Source of the DNA: Verrucomicrobiia bacterium
GTDB taxonomy: Bacteria > Verrucomicrobiota > Verrucomicrobiia > Verrucomicrobiales > Akkermansiaceae
NCBI GenBank assembly: GCA_947462875.1
Contig: CANHQJ010000011.1
Span: forward strand, 1-64,000
Reading direction: 5' to 3'
DNA: 64,000 nt
The notes below the pieces were generated by a model. The model made no database searches, had not been told where the DNA came from, and saw only the letters and a list, made by a program, of their open reading frames with translations. The position numbers and the translations under genes are program-made. Positions 16,628 through 25,294 of the stretch are shown here, piece after piece. Within the stretch, counting starts at the first letter, position 1. The number at the start of each line of letters is the position of its first letter.

Positions 16628-17329
16628 ATGATGCGTTTGCTCATGAAAGTAGTGTTTTCCTTGGCTTTGTTGCCCGCGATGGTGTGGGCGGAGGTGGAAT
16701 CGAACATCCCCTGGGGGGTGGAGGCGGTGACGGGGTATCGCAGTGAGTCGGTACACCGGGGATTCCAGGTGGCGGATGATGTGTTTGATTTCCAGTTGGA
16801 AACGGAAGTCGCCCTGTCGGATGAATGGACTTTCAATTTCGGCGCGTGGTATGCCACGGGGACGGGGACAGAAAATGATTTTTCGGAAGTCTCCGGACTG
16901 GCGGAGTTGCGCTACGATACCAAACAATGGAGTGCCGGATGGATGCTGGGCTATCGCGATTTTACCGAAACCTTCATTCAGGACGGCTGGGAGACGGGAC
17001 CGTTTTTCACGTATCATTTCAATGAAGATCTCGATCTGCGCACGGAGTTGCTCTACGATGAGGGAGCGGAATCGTTTTATGCCACGGTGGCTCTTTCGTG
17101 GAGCAAGGCGCTGAACCCGAAGTCGTTTGTCGCGGTCAAGGGCGGCGTGAGCGTGGTGGATGATTTTTATGGAAGCGAGGGCTTCCATGCGGCGGACCTG
17201 CGGTTTTCCTACACCTATCTGGTGGCGCCGAACGTATCGTTCACACCCTTTGTCGGAACCTCGTTAGGCCTTGACGACGTGGCGGATGACGCGCTGTTTG
17301 GCGGCGTCTGGTTTGAGGTGACCTTTTGA
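16628..17329 (+). CDS. predicted small outer-membrane beta-barrel protein
   Basis: About 233 residues from tandem ATGs at 16628/16631 (a third at 16643), with signal peptide LLMKVVFSLALLPAMVWAEV. The mature protein is a series of alternating amphipathic strands rich in Trp/Tyr/Gly (WTFNFGAWYATG, QWSAGWMLGYRDF, GPFFTYHFNEDLDL, SFYATVALSW, LRFSYTYLVAPN) and ends in FGGVWFEVTF. A terminal Phe on an amphipathic strand is the signal for BAM-dependent barrel insertion. It resembles the bacterial TorF-type or 'outer membrane beta-barrel' hypothetical proteins. Specific transport or adhesion function is not evident. Monocistronic between valS and the convergent rpoN. Confidence 0.7.
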   Translation: MMRLLMKVVFSLALLPAMVWAEVESNIPWGVEAVTGYRSESVHRGFQVADDVFDFQLETEVALSDEWTFNFGAWYATGTGTENDFSEVSGLAELRYDTKQWSAGWMLGYRDFTETFIQDGWETGPFFTYHFNEDLDLRTELLYDEGAESFYATVALSWSKALNPKSFVAVKGGVSVVDDFYGSEGFHAADLRFSYTYLVAPNVSFTPFVGTSLGLDDVADDALFGGVWFEVTF

Positions 17330-17334
17330 GCGGA

Positions 17335-18741
17335 TCAGCGCTTGCGCAGGTGCGACGGGAGAATGTGCAGTTGTTCGCGATACTTCGCGACGGTGCGGCG
17401 TTTGATGTCGATGCCATCCTTGTTGAGGGCCTTGGTGAGGGCGTCATCGGAGAGCGGCTTGGCGGGGTTTTCCTGGCTGATGAGCGTCTGGATGGCATCG
17501 CGCACGGCGGCATTGGAAAACTCCGCGCCGCTGGATGTCTGGTAGCCGGTGGCGAAAAACGCGCGCATCTCCATCATGCCGTGCGGGGTGAGGATGTATT
17601 TCCCCGATACGGCGCGGGAGATGGTGGTGGCGTGCATGCCGAGGTCCTCGCCCACTTCCGCCATGGTCATGGGCCGGAGCTTGGCATGGCCGAAACGCAG
17701 GAAAGGCTCCTGGCGGGCGATGATGCGCTGGGCGATGGAAAAAATGGTTTCCTGCCGCAGGGAGATGGAGCTGATGATGGAGCGGCCGTCGCGAATGTGA
17801 TCACGGATGTATTCCATCGCTTTTTTATCGCTGCCCATTTTCGCCAGCAGTCCCTTGTAGAAATCGCTGATGCGCAGGCGGGGGATGTGGTCGTTGGTGA
17901 GTTCGGCCTCGAAGCCGCCGTCGAGAGTGCGTTTTATGATGACATCGGGGGTGATGTGCGGATTGGCGGTCGGACAAAAGGAGCCCCCGGGATCGGGATC
18001 GAGCCGGGCAATGCGCTCGGTGGCCTCGGTGATGCGCTCGACGGTGGTGCCGAGCGCGCGGGCGATCTGGGAGAGATGGCGGCGGGCAAGGTCGTTGAGG
18101 AATTGATCACAAATCTTGTATTCCAACGAATCCTCGCGTTGCAGCCGCCGCAGCTGGATGAGCAGGGAGTCGCGCAGGTCGGCAGCGCCGATGCCTGGCG
18201 GATCGAATGACTGCAAAAGTTCCACTGCTCGCTTCATGATCGCCGGACGGATCGAGAGGCGCTCGGCCAGAAGGTCCGCCGGGATATCGAGAAAGCCGCG
18301 TTCGTTCAGGTTGCCGATGAGAGCCATGACGACTTGTTTGATCTCATCCGGGACGATGGATTGCTGCACCTGCTGCGCGAGGAATTGTTGCAAGGTTTCC
18401 GGTGCGACGATCGAGTCGTAGAGAAACTGCCGTCTTTCCTCATCATCGGACGAGCTGGTGTTTCCGGCGTTCTGCAAGATATCGCGCTCGCGCCTGTCAT
18501 CGTCGGTCTGCGAAAGCTCGCGGTATTCGCTGAGATCATCGTCCTCCGCATCATCCTTGGACTCCGCCATTTCCTCCCAGTCGTCCTCGAGTTGCTCCAG
18601 CACCGGATTGAGCTCCATCGCCTGGTGGATCATCTGGCTCAGCTCCATGCTGTTGGATTGCAAGATCTCCAGACTCCGGCGCATTTGCGGAGTGAGGGTT
18701 TGCTGCTGATTCAGCGACTGATGGAGAGAGGCATCTGCCAT
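17335..18741 (-). CDS. rpoN: RNA polymerase sigma-54 factor
   Basis: 468 residues. Region I is Gln/Leu-rich (QQQTLTPQMRRSLEILQSNS, then ELNPVLE) and contacts enhancer-binding activators. An acidic region II (about 55-95) follows. The core-binding domain contains GNLNERGFLDIP, LQSFDPPGIGAADLRDSLL and LDPDPGGSF. The DNA-binding region has the helix-turn-helix (MTMAEVGEDLGMHATTISRAV...KYILTPHG) and the RpoN box KRRTVAKYRE near residue 450, which reads the -24 element. Length and order are those of a complete factor. No activator or hpf/ptsN-type rpoN neighbour is present. Divergent from the yeiH-like gene. Confidence 0.97.
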   Translation of the reverse strand: MADASLHQSLNQQQTLTPQMRRSLEILQSNSMELSQMIHQAMELNPVLEQLEDDWEEMAESKDDAEDDDLSEYRELSQTDDDRRERDILQNAGNTSSSDDEERRQFLYDSIVAPETLQQFLAQQVQQSIVPDEIKQVVMALIGNLNERGFLDIPADLLAERLSIRPAIMKRAVELLQSFDPPGIGAADLRDSLLIQLRRLQREDSLEYKICDQFLNDLARRHLSQIARALGTTVERITEATERIARLDPDPGGSFCPTANPHITPDVIIKRTLDGGFEAELTNDHIPRLRISDFYKGLLAKMGSDKKAMEYIRDHIRDGRSIISSISLRQETIFSIAQRIIARQEPFLRFGHAKLRPMTMAEVGEDLGMHATTISRAVSGKYILTPHGMMEMRAFFATGYQTSSGAEFSNAAVRDAIQTLISQENPAKPLSDDALTKALNKDGIDIKRRTVAKYREQLHILPSHLRKR

Positions 18742-18861
18742 GGGGCGGAGCCAGTGTGCATCATTTGGGCGCGTTGAAAAGCAGTTTTCATGCCACGCCT
18801 AGAAAAAATGACAGAATGCGTGCGAAAGACCGCCGATGTTTGCGGCGTATGCGCTCTGCCC

Positions 18862-20184
18862 ATGAGCGAAATCGATCAACCTGACACCACGCCTGATCCT
18901 GCGAATGAGTTGCGCCCGGAGACTGTGCGGAAGATGCGTTGGTATGACTCGGAGGATTGGCTCGCGGTGCTGGTGGGTGGGATTCTGTTAGGTTTGGTGC
19001 TGTGCGGGTGGAAGGTGAAACTGCCGGCTTTCCAGTGGACATCGGCTGCGGATCTGGGCTTGCTTTTTTCGTCAGGAAATGTCGCGGCCATGTGCTTCAC
19101 GAGCATCGTGCTGGTATTGCTCGCTGCGGCGGCGCTGGCACCGGGCATAGGGCGGAAATGTCTGCCTTTTTTGGGCGGGGCCGTGGTGGTTTTCCTGTTA
19201 GCCTGGACCGCGCAGGCCCTGGCCGCGCATGCGGTAGTCAAAGAACTGGGGTTGGAGTATGTGCTGTTCGCGCTGGGCCTGGGCTTACTGTGGAGTCATT
19301 TGCTGCCTACTCCGGCGTGGCTGATGATCGCGGTGCGCACGGAATTTTTCATCAAAATCGGCATCGTGCTGTTAGGTGCTGGCATGCTTTTCGGCGATCT
19401 GCTCAAGGCGGGGGCACCGGGGATGATTCAGGCGGTGTTGGTGATCCCGGTGGTATGGTATCTCACGTTTTGGCTGGCGCGTCTGCTGAAGGTGGATGAT
19501 GAATTCGGCGTGATGCTCTCCACGGCTGTCTCGATCTGCGGCGTTTCCGCAGCGATCGCGGCTTGCGGGGCGATTCAGGGGGATAAGAAAAAACTATCGT
19601 ATGTGACATCGGTGGTCTTGCTCTGCGCGGTTCCGATGATGATCCTGATGCCGTGGGTGGTAAAATGGATGAGACTGAGCGAGGAAGTGGGTGGCGCTTG
19701 GCTGGGAGGTACCCTCGACACCAGTGGTTCCGTACTCGCCGCAACGGAAATGCTGGGAGAAACGGCATCGCGTACCGGAACCGTGGTAAAGCTATCGCAA
19801 AACGTGCTGATCGGCATCGCGGCCTTCGTGATTTCACTGTGGTGGGCGCTGCGTGATCGCAAAAGGAGTGGCACTCAGGTGAAAGTCGGCATCGGTGTGA
19901 TCTGGGAGCGTTTTCCGAAGTTCGTGCTCGGCTTTGTCGCCGCATCGCTGGTCTTTTCCTTTTTGTTGCATGCCGAAACGGTGTCGCAAACGAAAAACGC
20001 GCTCAAGGGACTGCGCGAAATCTGGTTCGCGGCGGCCTTTGTTTCGATCGGGCTGGAAACCCGTCTGGGCGATTTGGCGAAGCTGGGCGGCGGCAAGCCG
20101 GCCCTGGCATTCATGGGTGGACAGTTCGTGAATATCCTCTGGACCTTGCTTCTGGCGTGGATGTTGTTCGGTCTCTGGAAGTAA
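18862..20184 (+). CDS. YeiH/UPF0324 family integral membrane protein (putative sulfate exporter)
   Basis: 440 residues with about 11 hydrophobic segments. Family markers include IKIGIVLLGAGMLFGD, VMLSTAVSICGVSAAIAACGAI, LGGTLDTSGSVLAA, VKLSQNVLIGIAAFVISLWWA and FVSIGLETRLGDLAKLGGG. The family is annotated as a putative sulfate exporter, but its transported ion is not firmly established. The start at 18862 (MSEIDQPDTTPDPANEL) gives a short soluble N-terminus; an ATG at 18790 would add 24 unsupported residues. It is slightly longer than E. coli YeiH owing to an N-terminal extension and an extra hydrophobic pair. It is divergent from rpoN and convergent with folP. Confidence 0.88.
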   Translation: MSEIDQPDTTPDPANELRPETVRKMRWYDSEDWLAVLVGGILLGLVLCGWKVKLPAFQWTSAADLGLLFSSGNVAAMCFTSIVLVLLAAAALAPGIGRKCLPFLGGAVVVFLLAWTAQALAAHAVVKELGLEYVLFALGLGLLWSHLLPTPAWLMIAVRTEFFIKIGIVLLGAGMLFGDLLKAGAPGMIQAVLVIPVVWYLTFWLARLLKVDDEFGVMLSTAVSICGVSAAIAACGAIQGDKKKLSYVTSVVLLCAVPMMILMPWVVKWMRLSEEVGGAWLGGTLDTSGSVLAATEMLGETASRTGTVVKLSQNVLIGIAAFVISLWWALRDRKRSGTQVKVGIGVIWERFPKFVLGFVAASLVFSFLLHAETVSQTKNALKGLREIWFAAAFVSIGLETRLGDLAKLGGGKPALAFMGGQFVNILWTLLLAWMLFGLWK

Positions 20185-20193
20185 TGCGGATCT

Positions 20194-21051
20194 CTATCGG
20201 GATTGCAGCAGCGCCTCGGTCATGCGCAGCGCCTGGGCATTGCCCTTCACTTCGTGCACGCGGTGAATCATGGCGCCGTGCTCCCGTCCGAAGGCGGTGA
20301 GCGCGACCGTAGGCCACGAACGATGGCCGATGTCCGGATCGCGCAGGCGATGTCCGATGAACGACTTGCGCGATACACCGAGAAGCAAGGGCCGCTGATG
20401 AATCATCAGATCCGGCAGGTGCTCGAGCAAGATCCAGTTGTGTTCCGGGGTTTTTCCGAAACCGATACCGGGGTCGAAGCACAATTGCTCCGCCGCCACG
20501 CCCGCGCGGGTGATGGTGGCAAACCGCTCTTCAAAAAAACTCCGCACCTCGCCGACCACGTCCTCATAGGTAGGGCATTGCTGCATCGTCTGCGGTGTGC
20601 CTTGCATGTGCATGACGATGACTCCGCAACGGCTGCGTTGGCAGACGTGGATCATTTCCGGATCCGCCCGCAGGCCGCTGACGTCATTGACGATATCGGC
20701 ACCGGCTTCCAACGCTTGCGCGGCGACGAGGGCTTTTGCGGTATCGATGGAAATCAATCCATCCCACGAGGCGCGCAGTCCGCGAATCACCGGGATCACC
20801 CGCTGCAGTTCTTCCTCCGCTGTCACCATGGGCGCTCCCGGGCGGGTGGATTCTCCGCCGACATCGATGATCTCCGCGCCTTCCCCGATCATCTGAAACG
20901 CGTGCCGCAGGGCTCCTTCGCCATTGTGGTGGAGTCCGCCATCCGAAAACGAATCCGGCGTGGCATTGAGAATGCCCATGATCAAACCGCGCTGCGAGAG
21001 ATCAATGGTGTGGTTGCGGGCGCGCCATATCATGTCATGGCAAACAAGCAT
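20194..21051 (-). CDS. folP: dihydropteroate synthase
   Basis: 285 residues. It condenses p-aminobenzoate with dihydropterin pyrophosphate in folate synthesis and is the sulfonamide target. Signatures: LIMGILNATPDSFSDGG, AEIIDVGGESTRPGAP, ISIDTAKALVA, DIVNDVSG, MHMQGTPQTMQ, DPGIGFGKTPEHN, LLGVSRKSFIG, and the closing REHGAMIHRVHEV. The start at 21051 avoids overlap with the upstream terpene-cyclase-fold gene (ends 21075); an ATG at 21033 is possible. The longer open frame reading back into that gene is not supported. The two genes run in the same direction, 23 bases apart, and are probably co-transcribed, although no functional link is evident. Confidence 0.96.
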   Translation of the reverse strand: MLVCHDMIWRARNHTIDLSQRGLIMGILNATPDSFSDGGLHHNGEGALRHAFQMIGEGAEIIDVGGESTRPGAPMVTAEEELQRVIPVIRGLRASWDGLISIDTAKALVAAQALEAGADIVNDVSGLRADPEMIHVCQRSRCGVIVMHMQGTPQTMQQCPTYEDVVGEVRSFFEERFATITRAGVAAEQLCFDPGIGFGKTPEHNWILLEHLPDLMIHQRPLLLGVSRKSFIGHRLRDPDIGHRSWPTVALTAFGREHGAMIHRVHEVKGNAQALRMTEALLQSR

Positions 21052-21074
21052 AGCGCCCCGCGGAGTGCAAGTGT

Positions 21075-22550
21075 TCAGTGCGTTTTCAGGTAGCGATAGT
21101 ATACCTCCAGCGAGAGTGTCGCCAGGCAGGTGCGATAGTGCATCGCGGTCGCTGACTGCTGGGCGAACAAGGCACCGGGCGAGCGCACGGCTTGCCCACC
21201 GCCCGGCACCGGCCACGAGCCATCGGCTTGCTGCCGTTGCATGAGTGCCGGAATGAGGCGGCTCTGGTAGTTTTTCCACTCCTCGCCGCCGCGTTGAAAC
21301 ATGGCCAATGCGAGATAGTAATGCGCATAAAGATCGCAGTCCGCGCTATCGTAGGAAAAGGGGGCCGACTTCAGCACATAACGCGCCGCCTTCCGCACCG
21401 CCGCGCTGGATGGCTTGTCATTCATTTGCAAACAAAGCATGCCTGTTCCGGTAAGCGTATGCCATGGAGCCTGGCCCGCTACGTTGGTGCCGGTGTAGCC
21501 GAAACCACCCTCGCGATCTTGTAATGTCTCTATGTAGCGGACAGCCTTGCGCAGGCAGGTTTCGCGATTTTTGAAATCGAGTTTTGTTGCGGCGCAGGCA
21601 TGCAGCGCCTGGACATGCCAGCCGGTGATCGAAAGATCGCCGCCGCGCGCGCTGCTTTCCTCGTAGCCATAGTCCCATCCGCCGGAGGCGTGTTGGTTGT
21701 CGATGAGGAATTGCCCTGCGGCCTGCACGGTCTCGCGCAGATCCGGGATCTGCATGTTCCTGCACATGCCATAGGCCTCGGCGAGCGCATAGGTGGCGAT
21801 GGCCTCTTCGTAGGGCATCTGATGCGTATCACGGGTGCCGGACAAGCGTCCGTTTTGTTTCTTGGCCTGATTGATGAGGTAAACCATCGCCGCGAGACAG
21901 GACTCGCCGAACTCCTCCGACTCGGGCGTTTCACAGTGCCCCAGATAGGCTAACAGTGCCAGAGCTGTCATCGCGCTGCGATGTTGCGTGCCCCAGCCAC
22001 CGTCGGCTGCCTGGGTGGATTTGAGGAAACGCAGGGCATTGACCACGTGTTCATCGAGCTTCGGATCGCCGTCCGCTTCCTTGATGAGAGAAAGGCGCTC
22101 GCTCTTCGAGCAACGGTTTTTCAATCCACCATGCATGGGTGCGAACAATCCCTCGCCCTGGTCATTGCCACCTCCATCGTAACCACTATCACCGTAACCG
22201 CCGACGCCAACCCTGTCGCTTTCCGTCGTTGAGACGGGCACGGGCGGCAAGGCCAGATCGGAAGTTGTTTCTGCGAGCAGAGTCCGCGCTTGGCCAGAGG
22301 GACGGGAAGCGGGCTTGGTTCGCAATTGGATTTTTGGCTGATCGATGGGTTCAACGATTTTTCGATCATCCACATACCCCGTGAACTCGACGAAGGTGTC
22401 AGGCGGCTTGGGCAGGAAGATGAATGCCAGCAGCAGCGCGACAAGCGAGAGGCTGAGAAAAGCAATCACGATGCTGGTGATCGTGCTGTGGCGTTTTTGG
22501 TTTTCCAAAGCTTGGAGCGCTTCGGCCGATGGTAGTGCGTGTATGCTCAT
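21075..22550 (-). CDS. membrane-anchored prenyltransferase/squalene-oxidase-repeat protein
   Basis: 491 residues. A cytoplasmic N-terminus and one membrane helix (about 26-46, TSIVIAFLSLSLVALLLAFIF) lead to a low-complexity linker and then an alpha/alpha-toroid from about 150. Four repeats carry the Q-x-x-x-G-G-W/F signature of terpene-cyclase-like folds (QAADGGWGTQ, QHASGGWDYG, QDREGGFGYTG, QQADGSWPVPG). The DxDD catalytic motif of squalene-hopene cyclases and the farnesyltransferase Zn ligands are not evident. It is therefore probably a non-cyclase member, a common planctomycete/verrucomicrobial type of unknown role. It would be anchored with the repeat domain in the periplasm. Followed after 23 bases by folP. 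Confidence 0.8.
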   Translation of the reverse strand: MSIHALPSAEALQALENQKRHSTITSIVIAFLSLSLVALLLAFIFLPKPPDTFVEFTGYVDDRKIVEPIDQPKIQLRTKPASRPSGQARTLLAETTSDLALPPVPVSTTESDRVGVGGYGDSGYDGGGNDQGEGLFAPMHGGLKNRCSKSERLSLIKEADGDPKLDEHVVNALRFLKSTQAADGGWGTQHRSAMTALALLAYLGHCETPESEEFGESCLAAMVYLINQAKKQNGRLSGTRDTHQMPYEEAIATYALAEAYGMCRNMQIPDLRETVQAAGQFLIDNQHASGGWDYGYEESSARGGDLSITGWHVQALHACAATKLDFKNRETCLRKAVRYIETLQDREGGFGYTGTNVAGQAPWHTLTGTGMLCLQMNDKPSSAAVRKAARYVLKSAPFSYDSADCDLYAHYYLALAMFQRGGEEWKNYQSRLIPALMQRQQADGSWPVPGGGQAVRSPGALFAQQSATAMHYRTCLATLSLEVYYRYLKTH

Positions 22551-22732
22551 GGTGTTCTGTTTCCGATGCGCTGACGAGGTGACCCGGCAGCAGGGTTGGT
22601 GACGATCGACGGAGTGCCGGTCGTATTTTGTTAGGGAAACAGAAGCGCGGCGAGTTTCCCGATTCGTGACGCGTTTCCATCTTGAGAAACGTCAGGGAAC
22701 CGGAAACCCTTAGAGCCAATTTTTGCGTTCGC

Positions 22733-23059
22733 TTAGGAACGCTTCTCGCGGATGAGCGGAAGGGTCTGGGCGACTTTGGCTTTCAGCTCCTTGCCAGCCT
22801 TGAACTTGACCACGGCGCAGGCGGGAATGGGAATGTCCTTGCCGGGATCGCGGGGATTCCGGCCGACTTTGGCTTTCACTTCCGTAGCCTGGAACACACC
22901 AAAATTACGGATGATCACTTTTTCCCCTGTGCACAGTCTTTCCGTAACCGAATCCATGAATTGATCGATGATCTCGGTCACGAGGGACTGGGTTAATTCT
23001 AGGTGGCTGAGTTTGTTGGTGATATCGACAATGAGGTCTCGCTTGGTCAATGAGGGCAT
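22733..23059 (-). CDS. HU/IHF-family DNA-bending protein
   Basis: 108 residues. The fold begins TKRDLIVDITNKLSHLE, continues through GEKVIIRNFGVFQ, and has the DNA-inserting beta arm VGRNPRDPGKDIPIPACAVVKFKAGKELK with the Pro that intercalates at the kink. The RNPRDPGKDIPIPA spacing resembles IHF-alpha more than HU. Such proteins compact and bend DNA and assist recombination and sigma-54 promoters; rpoN lies about 4 kb away. The ATG at 23059 (MPSLTKRD) is the family start. The long frame extending 30 codons upstream is unsupported and overlaps the leader. A TATAAT hexamer lies about 130 bases upstream. Confidence 0.93.
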   Translation of the reverse strand: MPSLTKRDLIVDITNKLSHLELTQSLVTEIIDQFMDSVTERLCTGEKVIIRNFGVFQATEVKAKVGRNPRDPGKDIPIPACAVVKFKAGKELKAKVAQTLPLIREKRS

Positions 23060-23188
23060 AGTTAGGTTGGGTGCTAATAGGTAATTTGCGCGGGGGAGAG
23101 CACGTTTGCTAGGGGGAGGGCGCGCAACCTTGTAACCAGAAAACTTCATTATTGTCTCGCAAAATATGTCATCGGCAGAAAAAAACTA

Positions 23189-23194
23189 ATTATA
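23189..23194 (-). promoter_or_regulatory. candidate -10 element upstream of the HU/IHF gene
   Basis: A perfect TATAAT on the minus strand in the AT-rich 23060-23288 spacer, preceded at 17 bases by only a weak -35 (TTCCAC). It would give a leader of about 120 bases for the HU/IHF gene. The rest of the spacer shows no gene. Confidence 0.35.
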
Positions 23195-23288
23195 CATGAC
23201 ACACTCTACCCGTGGAAAAAGCATGTCGTTGTTTTAGGATAAGTAGTAAAAGTGTAGGCAAAAAGAAGGGGAATACCTGAAAATCCCC

Positions 23289-24203
23289 TCATTCGAACAA
23301 GTCGTGCACCTGCGCTGTCGTTTTGAAATGCAGTTTGGCCACTTTTTCCAGCGAGTCCTTGCCGTGTTTTTCGATGACGGCGCGCGCGGCGGGCAGGATG
23401 CCGGCGGAGGCGCCCAGGGGGAGTTTGACGCCCCCGGCCGCGGAGGTCTTGTCCATCCATTCCACAAAGCGCTCGCGGGCGAGTATGGATGCGGCGGCCA
23501 CGGCAATGTCCGACTCCGCTTTGGTGCGTTGATCCAGCGCGATCGTCAGTTTTTTTCCTGCGAGGGCTTTTTGTAGCACGAACGGTTTGGCGAACTGATC
23601 GCTCAGGCTGCGCGGGCAATCCGGCACTTGCAGCAGTAGTTTTTCGATCACCGCGACGTGTGCCCAGGCCAGCATGCGGTTGAGATTGCGGAACTCGGCG
23701 TAGAGTTCATTGTAGCGCAGCGGGGGAAGGGTGAGTATGTGATAGGCGATGCCCGGAGTGTCCCGGATGATGGCCGCGAGCTTGCGGATTTTATCGGCGG
23801 AGGAGATGCGCTTCGAGTCCATGATGCCCGCGGCCATGAGATGTCTGGTGATGGCGGCATCGGTATAAACGCCGGCGATCACCAGCGGACCGAAATAATC
23901 CCCCTTGCCGCTTTCATCGATGCCGAAGTGCGGGGCGAACATTTCCGGTTGATGGACTTCCTCATAGCCGAGCTTCGCCACGCCGAGGATTTCCGGTTCG
24001 AGGTGGAACTCGATGAACTCCGCCGTGCCCTTGCCCTGGATGAGGACCTTGGGACCTTTTTGATAGACGCTGATGGAGAGCTTGCCCTTTTTTGCCGCGA
24101 ACATGGTGTAAGGTTTCTCCACAAAGTCAAAACCGAGAGTGACGAGCAGGTCGCGCAGTTTTTTTGCCTGTAGAGTCGTGAGTGCTGCGGTATAGGATGT
24201 CAT
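23289..24203 (-). CDS. rnhC: ribonuclease HIII
   Basis: 304 residues. It cleaves RNA in RNA/DNA hybrids in the cytoplasm. An N-terminal TBP-like substrate-binding domain (about 1-85, including SISVYQKGPKVLIQGKGTAEF) distinguishes HIII from HII. The catalytic domain starts with FGIDESGKGDYFGPLVIAG (Asp and Glu of the active site), then GIMDSKRIS (Asp) and ALDQRTKAESDIAVAAASI (Asp). The DEDD-type set is complete and the GKGDYFG signature is that of HIII. The C-terminus (LHFKTTAQVHDLF) is typical. Tandem with the upstream phosphatase/exonuclease-family gene, 142 bases apart. Confidence 0.95.
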   Translation of the reverse strand: MTSYTAALTTLQAKKLRDLLVTLGFDFVEKPYTMFAAKKGKLSISVYQKGPKVLIQGKGTAEFIEFHLEPEILGVAKLGYEEVHQPEMFAPHFGIDESGKGDYFGPLVIAGVYTDAAITRHLMAAGIMDSKRISSADKIRKLAAIIRDTPGIAYHILTLPPLRYNELYAEFRNLNRMLAWAHVAVIEKLLLQVPDCPRSLSDQFAKPFVLQKALAGKKLTIALDQRTKAESDIAVAAASILARERFVEWMDKTSAAGGVKLPLGASAGILPAARAVIEKHGKDSLEKVAKLHFKTTAQVHDLFE

Positions 24204-24345
24204 GTGACGTACGACGGGATGTTATCCGTCCCGGTGCCCCAGCGATAGGAAAAAATACGGAGGGGCTTCAGGTAGGGATGTCAGTTGGGAAAGCGACATC
24301 CTGCGGGCTGGAGGCATTCCTGTCCTTGTGACAAGGCATTACCTC

Positions 24346-25281
24346 TCACCATACGATTTCCGCCACGACGGGACGATGGTCGGAGCCAAGGTCGGGGCCG
24401 ATGTGGAAATTCTGGCAGCTCATGCCTTGTCCGCGGTAGAGAATGCGATCGATGGGGATTGTCACCAGCGGATTGCCGCGCATCCACGTGGGACCCGGTG
24501 ATTTGCCGCGAGAGGCATCGAGGAGTAGCGCGCGCTCCAGCGGTTTGGCGTTTTTGCTCCATCGCGTGATATTGAAGTCGCCCGCCACGATGAGTGGACC
24601 TTTTTCGCGCTCCGCCTCCTGAGCGAGGATTTCCATTGTTTCCGTGAGCGCGTGCGCCCATCGCTGGCTCACGGGCGGCAGCGGATGGATGCCGTAAAAA
24701 GCGACTTCGCCCTGCGGCGTATCAAGATACGCGATGAGCAAGGGAAAGCGGAATTCGCTGCAACGGACAATTCGATGGCGGTTGATGGGACGTTTCGAGT
24801 AGAAGGCAAAGCCGCTTTTTTCCTCGATCGAGTAGGGGTAATCCATCGCCAGCGCTTGCAGTGCCTTCGCCCATTTGTCGGTGGTTTCCGAAAAGAAGAT
24901 GTAGTCCGGTTGGGACTCACGGACCCAGCGCAACGTATCGTCATAGCGGTCATTGGAAACCAATACATTGAATGACGCCACGCGGATCGGCTTGTGCGAG
25001 GTGGCGACGCCAGCTGGAGCAAAATAGGAAGGAGCGATTCTCGACAGTGGCAGCAGTAGCAGCACCGCCAGCGTCACTGCCTCACCCCGCGCCTTGATCG
25101 CAAGCAGCAACACCAGGCAACAGGAAAAGAAGGCGAGGTATTGGTATTGGAAATGATTGAACAGATCGAAGATCCAGTACTGCCCTCCGATCCAGCCGAC
25201 AACAGGAAACAAAGCGACCACCACGGCAAAGCGAAGGACCCATTGTCGAGGTTTGTGGGAAAATAGAGAGCGCCAGGTCAT
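24346..25281 (-). CDS. membrane-anchored endonuclease/exonuclease/phosphatase-family protein
   Basis: 311 residues. Three hydrophobic segments (about 15-33, 45-62 and 68-82) precede an EEP hydrolase domain beginning IRVASFNVLVSN. The metal-binding and catalytic landmarks are visible: Asn in SFNVL, Glu in FFSETTD, His in YGIHPLPP, GDFNITRWS, and the closing GSDHRPVVAEI with the catalytic Asp-His. This is the 'membrane plus EEP' family often loosely called YafD-like. The substrate (nucleic acid, phospholipid or another phosphodiester) cannot be deduced. It starts 13 bases after the pyruvate carboxylase stop, so it is probably co-transcribed with pyc. Confidence 0.85.
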   Translation of the reverse strand: MTWRSLFSHKPRQWVLRFAVVVALFPVVGWIGGQYWIFDLFNHFQYQYLAFFSCCLVLLLAIKARGEAVTLAVLLLLPLSRIAPSYFAPAGVATSHKPIRVASFNVLVSNDRYDDTLRWVRESQPDYIFFSETTDKWAKALQALAMDYPYSIEEKSGFAFYSKRPINRHRIVRCSEFRFPLLIAYLDTPQGEVAFYGIHPLPPVSQRWAHALTETMEILAQEAEREKGPLIVAGDFNITRWSKNAKPLERALLLDASRGKSPGPTWMRGNPLVTIPIDRILYRGQGMSCQNFHIGPDLGSDHRPVVAEIVW

Positions 25282-25294
25282 GTCCTCCAGCGTC

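Noticed and set aside
24204-24345. Imperfect hairpin GACGGGATGTTATCCGTC upstream of rnhC as a terminator
   Set aside because: One bulge and no U-tract in either direction, so not supported as an intrinsic terminator.
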